Below, piece after piece: positions 11,801-21,254 of a stretch of DNA of 64,000 nt. The stretch is taken from contig NC_009404.2 of NCBI RefSeq assembly GCF_000002875.2, positions 37,501 to 101,500 on the forward strand, read 5' to 3'. How positions within the stretch are numbered: position 1 is the first letter of the stretch; the number at the start of each line of letters is the position of its first letter. The notes below the pieces were generated by a model. The model was not told the origin of the DNA and ran no database searches. It saw only the letters and a program-made list of their open reading frames with translations. Origin of the DNA: Leishmania infantum JPCM5 (lineage: Eukaryota; Euglenozoa; Kinetoplastea; Trypanosomatida; Trypanosomatidae). The position numbers were made by a program, and so were the translations under genes.

Positions 11801-12453
11801 GTGGCGTACGTGAGTCGAACCGGTGTGCGCTGTGACGCGTGCTGGCGCAGCAGCTGCAAAGCCGCCGTGTCGTCTATGATTTCGACCTGGTTATCATTGG
11901 GCTGCTGTGGCATCGTGTACAGTACCAGCTTCATGCCGCTATTGGTCAGTTTAATGCTCAGCGTGTCCTCGACGGCTCGCGCCAGACTTTCCAGTACAAA
12001 CCTCGTCGGAATGATGAACATCTTCTCTTGGTAGCTCGGGTTGTTGCCGCGGGATGGGCTGGCAAGTGGGGCGAAAACATGCAGCGTCACCAAGTCTTTG
12101 TCGACCGCGTACTCCGAAGACAGGAAGCTGCCCAAGCTCCGAGGCGAGGAAGAGCTGCCGGAAATGGTGACCTCAAAGGTGAGAACGTGAGTGGCTCGCT
12201 GCTGCTTCGCAGTTTTGAGCAGCTGTTGCACATCCGCATCTTTGCGCAGGACGACTTTTTCCCCCGTCTTCTCTGCCGCCCCAGCCGTCAACCTCACCAG
12301 GCTAACCGCGAAGGTGAAGTCCAGCGAATCGAGTCGAAGGTCCTGCGACCGCACAAAAGCCCGAAGCTGCTCTTGGGTGGACACTCCATCTGGAAGGTCG
12401 CAGGAGCGCTGCATGCGTTCATCTCCGCTGTGCACAACCAACACGCACTTCAT
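8883..12453 (-). CDS. Large protein with several PB1/ubiquitin-like domains; interrupted by assembly gap
   Basis: One gene is inferred from three pieces: codons 12453-11507 (315), a middle piece 11503-11341 in another frame, and 11240-8883 (785 residues to the stop). The piece at the start (MKCVLVVHSGDERMQ) resembles a PB1 fold (residues about 1-95). A second PB1-like unit follows at about 150-235, ending VEIIDDTAALQLLRQHASQR. A third lies after the gap and starts SVRFQVLARWG. Between them are Ser/Pro-rich linkers. The C-terminal region is mixed helical and unrecognised. PB1 domains mediate front-to-back oligomerisation, so a scaffold role is inferred. A pyrimidine tract near 12500-12525 followed by AG precedes the ATG. 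The frame change at the single N (11506) and the 100-N run are assembly defects rather than evidence of a pseudogene. Confidence 0.7.
11241..11340. other. Assembly gap (100 N)
   Basis: A run of exactly 100 undetermined bases inside the PB1-like gene, a conventional placeholder for a gap of unknown size. True length and sequence are unknown. Confidence 0.99.
11477..11505. repeat. Perfect 11-bp inverted repeat abutting an ambiguous base
   Basis: The arms gggtgcggagg (11477-11487) and cctccgcaccc (11495-11505) are exact reverse complements around a 7-base loop. The right arm ends immediately before the single N at 11506, where the coding frame also changes. This could be a real hairpin that stalled sequencing or a fold-back assembly artefact. 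Confidence 0.85.
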
Positions 12454-12954
12454 CCTTCCTGGAAAAATAGATAAGCGTTTCTTTGCTGCGGAGCGTGCGG
12501 CGAGAGAGAGAGAGAGGAAGAGGGTGAGCGAGGCAGAGACGGAGACGGGGAGGGCGCAAATCAATCCTTTCGGCGCGCGTTCAGCCTTGATGCTCTCGGC
12601 CACGCGTTGAGTTCGCAATGCGCGATACCACAGTAACAGGGAGGAGGGCAGCGGTTCGTTGTCCCCTCTTTTACCGGTCCAGGGCAACGGATATATATGA
12701 CGGGTCTTTCGTGGAATCGTGATCGGGGAGACGTTAAGTCCGGCGAGTGTGTGCAGCCGACGGACACGAGCGCGAATGCCCAGCGCGGACGCGAAGAGAC
12801 GCAGGCGAGACGAGAGAGAAACGGTACGGGAGGGAGAAGGGAGAAAGCACACACGGAGAGAGGCATCCACGTCGATCGCCGTCAAGAGCGAGAGCGGAAG
12901 ATGCCGTGAGAGGAGAAGGGAGCAACAAAAACAACGGGACAACAGCATTCCGCC
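12454..12954. other. 5' leader region of the PB1-like gene
   Basis: On the minus strand a CT-rich tract (about 12500-12525) precedes AG dinucleotides close to the ATG. This fits a trans-splice acceptor for the PB1-like gene. No coding frame is supported in the rest. Confidence 0.6.
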
Positions 12955-12994
12955 GCTGTCATTGCCGTCCCTCCTCTCCCTTCTCTCTCAGCAG
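12955..12994 (+). promoter_or_regulatory. Putative plus-strand trans-splice acceptor (polypyrimidine tract + AG)
   Basis: A pyrimidine-rich stretch (ccctcctctcccttctctct) is followed by CAG, another CAG and then the ATG at 12999. This is the arrangement used for spliced-leader addition in trypanosomatids. It faces the plus strand, opposite to the surrounding array. Confidence 0.5.
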
Positions 12995-12998
12995 CACC

Positions 12999-13250
12999 AT
13001 GGCAGGGGGCACGAGCAGAAAACCTTGGGCACCCAAGGAGGCCCCCGTCCCGCGGCAGGCTCTTAGCAAACAACGAAGCCCTTGGATGCAGAATGCGAAT
13101 GAACACTACGAAGCCTTTAAACAAGACGCGTTGAACACGGCCGCCGCGTATCCACTTTTGGAAGAGGGCTCTACCAGTAACCGAGGAAAAGGTGTGCCAC
13201 CTACTCCAGCGCACGAACGCTTGAACGCGAATCGACTAGCCAGCAGCTGA
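12999..13250 (+). CDS. Small conserved-looking protein on the opposite strand (candidate)
   Basis: An 83-residue open frame beginning MAGGTSRKPWAPKEA, with a protein-like composition (RSPWMQNANEHYEAFKQ, AYPLLEEGS, PPTPAHERLNANRL) and no low-complexity or microsatellite content. The ATG follows a strong pyrimidine tract and AG within about 5 bases. The frame stays open upstream to 12747, but that part is Arg/Gly/Glu-rich and lies before the acceptor. No family is recognised. It sits between the TMTC-like and PB1-like genes, antisense to their expected transcript. Codon use is mixed, with several A/T-ending codons, so it could also be a chance frame. Confidence 0.5.
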   Translation: MAGGTSRKPWAPKEAPVPRQALSKQRSPWMQNANEHYEAFKQDALNTAAAYPLLEEGSTSNRGKGVPPTPAHERLNANRLASS

Positions 13251-14444
13251 AAGTGCTGCCGACGTGTTGGTGAGTCGGCCCACCCACGCCCTCATGACAG
13301 CCGCTTCAAGCTGGTGTTTGGCGTTGGTGGCTCACGGTATCGATAGCGGCCCCGCCCCGCCTATACCCTCTTGTGTCTTTCTGCTGTCGGCTGAGCGGGG
13401 ACGGCCTCACCCGCTGAGTGCGCCCACGCCTTGAGTGAGGGTGGGCGGTGGGCGGCGGACTGGCGAGGGAGTCGTAGAGAAGGATCAGCGCGGTGAGGCA
13501 GAGAGCAGCGATATACCGCAGGTGCACAGCGCCACACACCAACGCGCAGAACCAGACGTTAGCATGAATGAGTAGAGATGAGGAGGCAGTAGACAGATAG
13601 CGATTCAAAACAGAAACAGACATACAGAAAAACACCCAAGGGAGGGGGTCCAGACGAGCACACGGGTTGTCCAGAAAGGACGCGAAAAACAGAAATAAGT
13701 TGATGCACATCAAAGAGATAGATAAAAAGAGCCTGCACCGTCGGCTTCATCGTGCGCACTCGCCAACAGACGCACGTCTTCCCTCTCATCACCACATCCC
13801 CATGCCGCCATCCATCCATCCATCCGTCCCTGTCCACCCCTACTCTCTCGACGGCGTACCAAACGGCACGGAAGGTTGCCAGAAAGACGACGGCAACGCG
13901 GCGGTGCTTCACGGAAGTGTTTGGACGCGCACAAAGACTCTCGTGGTACGTGCCAGCAACAGAAGCCCAACGTCGTGACGCGTGGCCTACCCACCCTATC
14001 GCCGGAGAGCGATGGGTGGAGCAATGCAGAGGGAGAAAAGGCTTGCGGGCCGCACCGCTGGACAAGACGATTGATGAGGAGGGCGTGGTGGCGGGAAGTG
14101 GTGCCCGGAGGAGAAGAGGAGCGACAGAGGAGCGTGGCTCTCAGTGGGCGTCGGAGAGTTTGAGTCGCAGGCGGGCTACGCCTTCAACCCTCTCGCTCCT
14201 CCGCTCTCCTCTGCGCCCGAGGAGCTTCCGAGAAGCGCAAGCACCTAAGTAAAATGAACAAGGAATACCAAATCGCCACCTCCCATCTTCGTAGCCTCCC
14301 ACGAGCACGAGAGCGAGCGGGTGGCAGGGCAAAGATAAGAGCATACGACCACTAAAACAACCGAGAGGCGACGCTACGCAGAGACTGTGGCCACGCGCAG
14401 TGCTGTGTATGTGTATGTGTGTGTGTGTATGTGTGTGTACCTTG
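13251..14444. other. Spacer downstream of the TMTC-like gene, no gene seen
   Basis: Contains a (TCCA)n run near 13810-13830 and a GT/AT-rich microsatellite at 14404-14439 immediately after the TMTC-like stop. Open frames on both strands are low-complexity or mutually overlapping. Confidence 0.7.
14404..14439. repeat. GT/AT-rich microsatellite
   Basis: A run of GT units with occasional AT units a few bases downstream of the TMTC-like stop codon, in its 3' UTR. Confidence 0.9.
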
Positions 14445-17171
14445 TTAAACGGCCAAAAATGAGAGATCACTCGAGCAAGAGGCCATGGAAAAGATACGCC
14501 TCAGCGTGTTCTGCTGTGTGGCGTTGAGTGTCGTCGTCATCTTGAGCTCGCGCCGCACCGTGTGCATGTCAGCCAGGCGCTCCTGGCGGAAGCGCGGAAA
14601 CCCATGCTCGACGGACTGCAGATGATTTTTGAACATGCTGCCGACCTTCTTACGAACGTAAGAGTCGCTCATCAGCGTGTGGATGTGGCAGTACTGCCGC
14701 ACGGTAATGTCCAAAAACATAAGCAGCACCTCGTTCCGCTCTGGCGTGTCCAACGCAGTATAGTTGACGTAGTGCTGGAGCACGTTGCCTGTTGCATCAC
14801 CAACGGTGAGGTACTGCGTCATGCGGTGAGGTACGGTGGGGAGGTTGTACTTAGGCTCCGACAGAACCTGATGCCAGTCGGTGCCGCAAGCACGGAAGCG
14901 CTCCGCTACGGCAACTGCTCGCTGGGCTGCCTCCTGCGGCGCGAGAGGGACGCCCTTCCTCGGCAACTTGGAGCTGCTAGAGTCGACATCATCGGCACCA
15001 CCGTCTTCCTGGTCATCCGCGATCCGCGACTCAACCGTGCCAGCCGCATCTTGTGCCTCACACAGCAAAGTGGACTGCTCATACCAGTAGAGAGCGTTGC
15101 AGTAGGTGGCGTCACCAGAATCCCGTTTCACCTCATCAGAGATCCAGTACAGCTTCGAGTGGCTCCAGTGGATCATCGCCTTGTCAAAGAGCTGCTGGGC
15201 GAGACAAGGCTTCTTGTACATCTGCAACGCGATGACGCCAGCCTGGCGGAGGTGTGTCGCCTTCTGCGACTCCAACAGCGTCAGCGAGGCGTAGTCGACG
15301 AGCTTCTCTACCTCTGTCATATTGGGAAAGAGAATGCGGCTCACCTTCTCGTACGAGTCAAGGCACATGTTGAGGGCGAACGGGTCCTCCATGCACCGGC
15401 GGAGGTAGATGTAGGCCTTCTTCAGGTTGCGGTTGTTGTTCACCTCGTTCACTGCCAAGTAGTAGTAGCCATCGCGCAGCTTCGAGTCTAGCTCGACCGA
15501 ACGCTTGGCCAGCTCGACAACTTCGGGGGTGATGCGCCGCTCGCGACTTGAGATTAGCGCCGCTAGCTGCGAGTAGGCCTTGCCGCTATTCGGGCATGTC
15601 CGCAACGCGGAGCGGAACAGGCGCTCGTCGGTCAGCCAGTCCTCGTTGCGCCGGTGGGAGAAGATACCCCAGCCAACGCACAGCAGCAGCAGCCCGTAGA
15701 AGTAGCGAGTCACGACTCCTTTGCGAAGCCCCGGGGCGCCCACAATGAAGGTGATGAGCAGCACCGCGCCGATGGACGGCACGTACAGACAGCGCTCCGC
15801 GATGAAGGTGCCAACGGCGATGAAGAGGTGGCTGACCGGGGCGTACGAGATCGCCATCCAGAGGAGCCCGACGAGGCCCACAAGCGCCACGCGAGAACGG
15901 AACGCGAGCGTTCCGTACAGGAGGCCCAGCAGTGTGATCAAAGCAGCACCGGTGACCCTGATGAAGTACGGCACACGGGGGTCTTGCATGTCTTGCATGT
16001 GCGGGATGCAGTTGAAGCTGTACTCACAGCACAGCGACGTGGGGAAGAAGAGCAGCTCCAAGTTCTTCACCTGAATCACCCACCGAATGCTGAGCCAGTG
16101 AAAGAGGCCTTTCGGCACGAAGTACTGCGGATTTTCGGTTTGGCGCAGCAGGGGGTTCTTCTGCAGGTCAACACGTCCAATGAACTGTCGACGGAAGGCT
16201 ATATAGCCGACCAGCTCCAGCACCGCCACGGCGATGACGAGCAAGGAGCGCCGTCCCTGGCACCGTCCACAGGCGTACATGACGCACGCGTGAACGCCAT
16301 AGATAGCGGTGAAAGTGATGGCGCTGTCTTTGCAGAGAATGCTGATGATGAGCGCGTAGGCCGCGAAGAGGACGTAGCGAGCTGTAAAGATGCGCTGCTG
16401 CGAGCGCGTCTGCTGCCTGCGCCTCCCGTGAACTTGCTTCGCGGCGGCAGAGGCGGGTGAAAACGTCTTGGCGTTTGCAGGCGCAGCCGAGACGGCTGCA
16501 GTCACTGAAGCCGTGTCGGCCGTCTCATCGACTTGGTTTAGATACTGGTGGATGCAGAAGAATCCGATGAGCCCAAAGAGACAGTAGAGCAGCTCGCACC
16601 GCCCCACGATGGACGTGACGGCGTCGACGTGGACGGGGTGCACGAGGAACAGCAGAGCCGCCATCAAGGGCACCGCATGCACGGGAGAGGTCAGCAAAGC
16701 CGTGAGGGAATGCGCCTTGGCATTCTCGACGGCGAGCACGGCGCTGGGCACCACCATGTAGACGTACAAGCGTGCGAGGTAAAACACGAGGCACACGTTG
16801 AGATACGCGATTGTGTAGTTGAAGCCGTGGAGGAAGGCGGGGCTGTGGTGGTAGCCCATCAACCAATGCTGGATGCGAAAGGTGAGCACGGTGATGGGAC
16901 GGTAAGACCCGTTCGACTCGAAGCGGTCAAGTGGCTTGCCCCAGAAGTCATTGTAGAAGATGGAGCCGAGCGATTTCTTGTTTGCCCACGCGTCAGCGTT
17001 CTTGCCAATGGCGAGGTGGTCATCGAACGTGAGGTCACCGCGGATGCCGTTGCAGAAGATGACAGCGGCTATGAGCAGCAGCAGCGAATGGATTTGCCCA
17101 TCGGCGGGGTGGACGAGCCGCCACCGGACGCGCTCAGCAGCTGGCAGCGGCTTGCTCGCTCCCTCAGACAT
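14445..17171 (-). CDS. TMTC-like membrane O-mannosyltransferase candidate (DUF1736 + TPR)
   Basis: A 908-residue polytopic membrane protein. A first transmembrane helix (about 27-42) is followed by a lumenal loop with TFDDHLAIGKN (48-58), then SYRPITVLTFRIQ (89-101) and HPVHVDAVTSIVGRCE (178-193). These are the conserved acidic-loop, SYRP and HPVH..AV motifs of the TMTC family. More transmembrane helices and a DUF1736-like segment (LELLFFPTSLCCEYSF) follow, then a soluble C-terminal half with TPR-like helices (SGKAYSQLAALISSRE, RDGYYYLAVNEVNNN). Animal TMTC1-4 are ER enzymes that O-mannosylate cadherin-type domains from dolichol-phosphate-mannose; substrate here is unknown. The ATG at 17169-17171 follows a CAG acceptor candidate about 20 bases upstream. 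Confidence 0.85.
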   Translation of the reverse strand: MSEGASKPLPAAERVRWRLVHPADGQIHSLLLLIAAVIFCNGIRGDLTFDDHLAIGKNADAWANKKSLGSIFYNDFWGKPLDRFESNGSYRPITVLTFRIQHWLMGYHHSPAFLHGFNYTIAYLNVCLVFYLARLYVYMVVPSAVLAVENAKAHSLTALLTSPVHAVPLMAALLFLVHPVHVDAVTSIVGRCELLYCLFGLIGFFCIHQYLNQVDETADTASVTAAVSAAPANAKTFSPASAAAKQVHGRRRQQTRSQQRIFTARYVLFAAYALIISILCKDSAITFTAIYGVHACVMYACGRCQGRRSLLVIAVAVLELVGYIAFRRQFIGRVDLQKNPLLRQTENPQYFVPKGLFHWLSIRWVIQVKNLELLFFPTSLCCEYSFNCIPHMQDMQDPRVPYFIRVTGAALITLLGLLYGTLAFRSRVALVGLVGLLWMAISYAPVSHLFIAVGTFIAERCLYVPSIGAVLLITFIVGAPGLRKGVVTRYFYGLLLLCVGWGIFSHRRNEDWLTDERLFRSALRTCPNSGKAYSQLAALISSRERRITPEVVELAKRSVELDSKLRDGYYYLAVNEVNNNRNLKKAYIYLRRCMEDPFALNMCLDSYEKVSRILFPNMTEVEKLVDYASLTLLESQKATHLRQAGVIALQMYKKPCLAQQLFDKAMIHWSHSKLYWISDEVKRDSGDATYCNALYWYEQSTLLCEAQDAAGTVESRIADDQEDGGADDVDSSSSKLPRKGVPLAPQEAAQRAVAVAERFRACGTDWHQVLSEPKYNLPTVPHRMTQYLTVGDATGNVLQHYVNYTALDTPERNEVLLMFLDITVRQYCHIHTLMSDSYVRKKVGSMFKNHLQSVEHGFPRFRQERLADMHTVRRELKMTTTLNATQQNTLRRIFSMASCSSDLSFLAV

Positions 17172-18836
17172 CGATGTAAAGAAGCGCGTACCTGAGCATG
17201 TAATAGTGTGCTCGTAGCCTCAGCGCCCTCGCGAGGTAGTGGGCGAGGTGTGAAGCGTGAGAGAAGAGTGCGGGTACGCCTTGCCAGAGGAAAGAAGACA
17301 CCATAAAAGGAGGAAAGAATGCACTACAAACGCCACCGCTCTTGCGGTGTTGCATGAAAGTGGCTGCCAGTGTGGGACGTGATGCGGAACGGTGAGGAGA
17401 TACTCGCGTTGAGGGCAAGTGCGATGGGAGGCGAGGTTCGTGCACGCAGAGAAGGCGTCGAACCGAGGAAAGACGGAATCGGGAAGAAGTGTATGCGTGA
17501 AAGCAGTGAAATAGAGAATCGTGCGCAGGCTCGAACTCTGCAAAGGAAACTAAGCGGAGAGCACGCTCCCCACCAAACGCGTGTATGCGTCTGCGCGGCG
17601 CCGTGCGTTCACGGGTCTGCCCCAGAAATCAGAGAAGCGGAGCGGTTGCACGCCAACAGTTGCGTTTCTCATGCTCATGTGCATGGGTGTGAGCGTGTGC
17701 GCATGTATCTGTAACATGCTGATGTGCTCTCTCCTGATCACGCGTGTTTCCGGCTGCATCGCTCGCAGACATCATCGAACTTTGTGAAGACAGGACGTTA
17801 TGTGACATGCGAGACGCAGCAGCGCGTGTGGGTTAGGGAGAAGTAGGTCGGCGCTCTCGGTGCAGCACACCGTGTGGATTTCGTTTTCGAATGCGGCCCG
17901 TCAGCAGTGATAAGTCGCTCTGAGCCCTCCCTCACGTCGTAGGCGCTTGACGCTGTCACCGCCAGAGGGGGTCCCGCATTGGCAGGAAGAGGAAGGGGTG
18001 CTGCACGGCTTTGCCACAAAGAGTGGGTGGGCGTCTCGGATGCCACGCCGAGGTGGCCACCACTAACCCTCCCCCCTCCACTTCGGCCATCAGGGTTTGC
18101 GTAAGAGAAAAGCAAACAACAAGAGCATGCAAGGTGAGAAAACACGGATACAAAAGAGAGGGCGCCAAAGACATCCACGCGGCGGTGCCGATGGCGGCTT
18201 CGTCTTGATGCACCTTCATCGGTGCCTCGCTCTCTCCCCCGTCGTGTGCCGTTGCTGTGCCTTCCTCTGCCCTCGCATCGAGCAGAAACAGCCCCACCTC
18301 CACGCGGTGAGACCGGAAGGGACACAGTGGGGTAGCGTAGTGGTGGGCAGATCAGCCACAAACCACAAGAAAAGTGAGGTGAGTGCGCTGTGCCATGGGA
18401 AGTCCCTTCACCTCTTCTCTCTTCTACACCTTATGCTAATTCTCTATGCGCACACGCCTGTTGCAGCAGCGTGTCCTTCTATGCATCGCGCGCCCCCGAC
18501 GGGAGAGGACGTGCGTGGGGCGAGTTTTAGAGAGACGGAAGGTTGCCCAGCGGGTAAGGGACCCTGGCACTTCCCGCGCGTCCGGTTTGCATATAACGCG
18601 CTTCTCTGTCTATTCTACATAGTGAAGGGTGGTGACCCTCCTCCTCATGTACAGCGGAGGCGATGCGGCAGTGAACGCGGAACGCCGCATCGCAGCAGCA
18701 GCCTGCGTGACACCAGCGCGGTAGCCCTCCCCCCTCCGAAGCAACCACGCGCGTACGCGCCCTCACCAGAGCGTCGAAAACAGGACGGGAGTCTTTCACG
18801 CTTGTGCGGGCAAAGCATGCTTGGATCGTTGCTGCG
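17172..18836. other. 1.7-kb spacer, no gene supported
   Basis: 3' UTR of the WD40 gene and 5' UTR of the TMTC-like gene. A plus-strand frame at 18482-18876 follows a pyrimidine tract, but it runs into the end of the WD40 gene and its composition is not protein-like. Confidence 0.65.
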
Positions 18837-21254
18837 TCACGCCATAGCGGCCTTCAGCCCATGGGAGAGGGACTGAAACCACAACTGCTCATCTCGCAGT
18901 CGCCTCTCGACGGACAACTCAAGTCGGTACAGCGCCTCCTCTACTATCCCAACTAAAGCAGCAGCGTGCTCTGTGAGAGAACCGCAGTGGCGCTTCTTGA
19001 AGGTCGCAATCGCCGCACTCACGTCGTCAACAAGCGTGCCAACATCATCAGCGAGGTCATTCTGAGTGCGCAGAACTCGCTGCAGTACCTCCTTGGCGGC
19101 CGCCTGCCTCTCCTCGAACGCGTGCAGCGACACCCTCGCCACATCCGCCTCCTTCAGGAGCGTCTCCACCTTGGCAGAGAGCTCGGCGATGACGCCCTGC
19201 GACTCATGCAGCCTCGACTCCATCTCAAACATAGACGAGACATCGGACGCTTTCACCTCGGCCGCCCTCTTGGCAGCCAGTAGTGACCGCTTGAGCTGCT
19301 CCACTTGCTCATCAGAGGCGTCCAGTAGCTGCCGCGTGTGTGCGTGCTGGGACGTGAGAGACGTCGCCTCGCGCTGTGCCTCGCTCAGCTGGGCCCTCAA
19401 CTCCCGGTTCTCCTCCGCCTTGTCGCGCAGCGCGGCCTGTGCGTCCTGCAGCTCCGCTGCGATGGCGTTGTCGGTAGCCTCTGCACCTCCCTTGCAGACA
19501 GCATCGCTGTCGCGGCGGTCGCCTACCCGTGCCAGCTCAACCTGAAGCTCTTCCACACGCGCACGAAGCAGCATCACCTCCTCTTCAACGTCCTCCAGTG
19601 ACGTGAGGCATGTCGCTTCGGAGCTCGACGCATTCAAGGCGCGCAGCAACGCCTCCACCTCGTGTGGGACACGTCCCTGCTGCTCATACCACGTGACGCA
19701 AGCCTCCATCAACGACGGGAGATCTCTAGCATTGTCACTGCCCTCGGGATCACATCTGCGGTGTGCAGCACGAAGTCGCCGCAAGGTATCACACATGGCA
19801 TGAATCGCGTCGAGGACGTCCCTGTTATCGCCGGCGCCGCTCGCATCTTGCCAAATGAGTTGCAGTGCCGTCTGCATAGCCTCCTCAGCGCCCTCGTCAG
19901 CATCCTTGGCTTCACCGAGCAGCAGGTGACGAAGTGTCCGCGCCATTGATCGCCAGAAGACTTGATAGGCGTGCAGGAGAGCCTCAGTGTGGTGCTGCGC
20001 ACGCGTCTCCTCTCGCGTCCTCGCCTGGGTGCCGTTGGGGTCTGGCAGCGATTGAGTGACCTGCAGTAGGCTCGGCTCGCCGGTCGCGCCGTCGATACCC
20101 CAGAGCGCCGTGCGCACCTGGGCTGCGCCCGCCTGCCACGCCACGAGGCCGCTACCTGGAAACACGAAAGAGCCGCGGAGCGCCGCAGTGCCGGCGTCCC
20201 ACACGTTCACCTTTGCCGAGTCCGCAGCGCAGCTCCACACGCACGTGGCGAGCGACACACTAATGAGGCCGGTCACACGCGACGTGTGACCGCGTAAAAG
20301 TTGAGCGCTGTTCAGCAGGGGAGGAGAAGCGCCGCCGTGGCAATTAGAAAGGGGGAAGACCAGTAGCTGCCCCGTTGTGAGCCCCACCCACAACTGGTCG
20401 CGACAGAGCAGTGCACACGTCGGAGCTCCGTACCGGTCGCAGTCCCAGGACAGAGACCCGTACATCGCCGTCACATCCTTCGCAGAAGCCACATCCCAGA
20501 CGTCGACATAGCCGGTGTCGCTGACCGTGACGAGCACATCCAGCACGGAATCGTGCAGCACGGCCTCGATACGGCCTTCTACTCTGAACAGCCCAGTTGC
20601 GTCCACCTCGCACTCCGTGTCCGCGGCAGCAGAGCCAACGCCGCCGAGCTGCTCGGCAGAGCCGACGACAGCGACGCGAATCACCTCCGTGAAAGTCCCG
20701 TCGTGGCAGCACAGAACAAGGTTCTGCACAGCACCGTTGGTGACAGTGGCGGCGCAGACATGCATGTCGAGGTGCACCTCCTGATACGGTTGCGCAGCGA
20801 TCTGCCGCAGCGGCGGGTCATGGCGGTGGTTGGCCGGCATTCGAACAAATGCCAGCGTGCCGCGTGTTGTGACGATGCACAGGTCACGCCGAGGGCTGCC
20901 GGCGATGCATTCATGACGGCTAACCGAATACAGCGAGTAGACACGATCCTCTCGAGTCACACCGTCTGCGGTGCCGTTCTGGGCGTCGCAGCGAAACACG
21001 ACGGCGTAGGCCGGAGACGAGGTAGACAGTGGTGCAACAGAGGTGCCGTGGGTACTCAGGGGAGGGCACGCCTGCCGCTGCTGCTGCTCTATGGCGGCGG
21101 ATAGCGTGTCGGGTGCGTAGTACAAAACCTCTTGCGCATCCTCTGATATCACCCAGACGCCACCAAAGTCGTCCGCGTAGACGGCGCCGCCTCGGCTCCC
21201 CGCAGGCAGCCGCACTCGGCCCTTCTGCGTGCATTGAAGGCTGCCAAAGAGCAT
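18837..21254 (-). CDS. WD40-like propeller protein with C-terminal coiled coil
   Basis: An 805-residue protein. The N-terminal half (about 1-400) has degenerate WD40 blades, for example VLDVLVTVSDTGYVDVWD, LWVGLTTGQLLVFPLS and LLRGHTSRVTGLISVS followed by AKVNVWDAGTAALRGSF. The region about 560-740 is a long Glu/Ala/Leu-rich coiled coil (EEEVMLLRARVEELQVELAR, LRDKAEENRELRAQLSEAQ). This architecture suits a structural or adaptor protein of the cytoskeleton or trafficking machinery; no specific orthologue is recognised. The in-frame ATG at 21252-21254 was chosen; extension to 21272 would need a TTG codon. There is no signal peptide or membrane span. Confidence 0.85.
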   Translation of the reverse strand: MLFGSLQCTQKGRVRLPAGSRGGAVYADDFGGVWVISEDAQEVLYYAPDTLSAAIEQQQRQACPPLSTHGTSVAPLSTSSPAYAVVFRCDAQNGTADGVTREDRVYSLYSVSRHECIAGSPRRDLCIVTTRGTLAFVRMPANHRHDPPLRQIAAQPYQEVHLDMHVCAATVTNGAVQNLVLCCHDGTFTEVIRVAVVGSAEQLGGVGSAAADTECEVDATGLFRVEGRIEAVLHDSVLDVLVTVSDTGYVDVWDVASAKDVTAMYGSLSWDCDRYGAPTCALLCRDQLWVGLTTGQLLVFPLSNCHGGASPPLLNSAQLLRGHTSRVTGLISVSLATCVWSCAADSAKVNVWDAGTAALRGSFVFPGSGLVAWQAGAAQVRTALWGIDGATGEPSLLQVTQSLPDPNGTQARTREETRAQHHTEALLHAYQVFWRSMARTLRHLLLGEAKDADEGAEEAMQTALQLIWQDASGAGDNRDVLDAIHAMCDTLRRLRAAHRRCDPEGSDNARDLPSLMEACVTWYEQQGRVPHEVEALLRALNASSSEATCLTSLEDVEEEVMLLRARVEELQVELARVGDRRDSDAVCKGGAEATDNAIAAELQDAQAALRDKAEENRELRAQLSEAQREATSLTSQHAHTRQLLDASDEQVEQLKRSLLAAKRAAEVKASDVSSMFEMESRLHESQGVIAELSAKVETLLKEADVARVSLHAFEERQAAAKEVLQRVLRTQNDLADDVGTLVDDVSAAIATFKKRHCGSLTEHAAALVGIVEEALYRLELSVERRLRDEQLWFQSLSHGLKAAMA

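Noticed and set aside
18482..18876. Plus-strand frame after a pyrimidine tract downstream of the WD40 gene
   Set aside because: It overlaps the end of the WD40 gene, is rich in Arg/Pro/Gly/Ser without structure, and looks like a chance frame.
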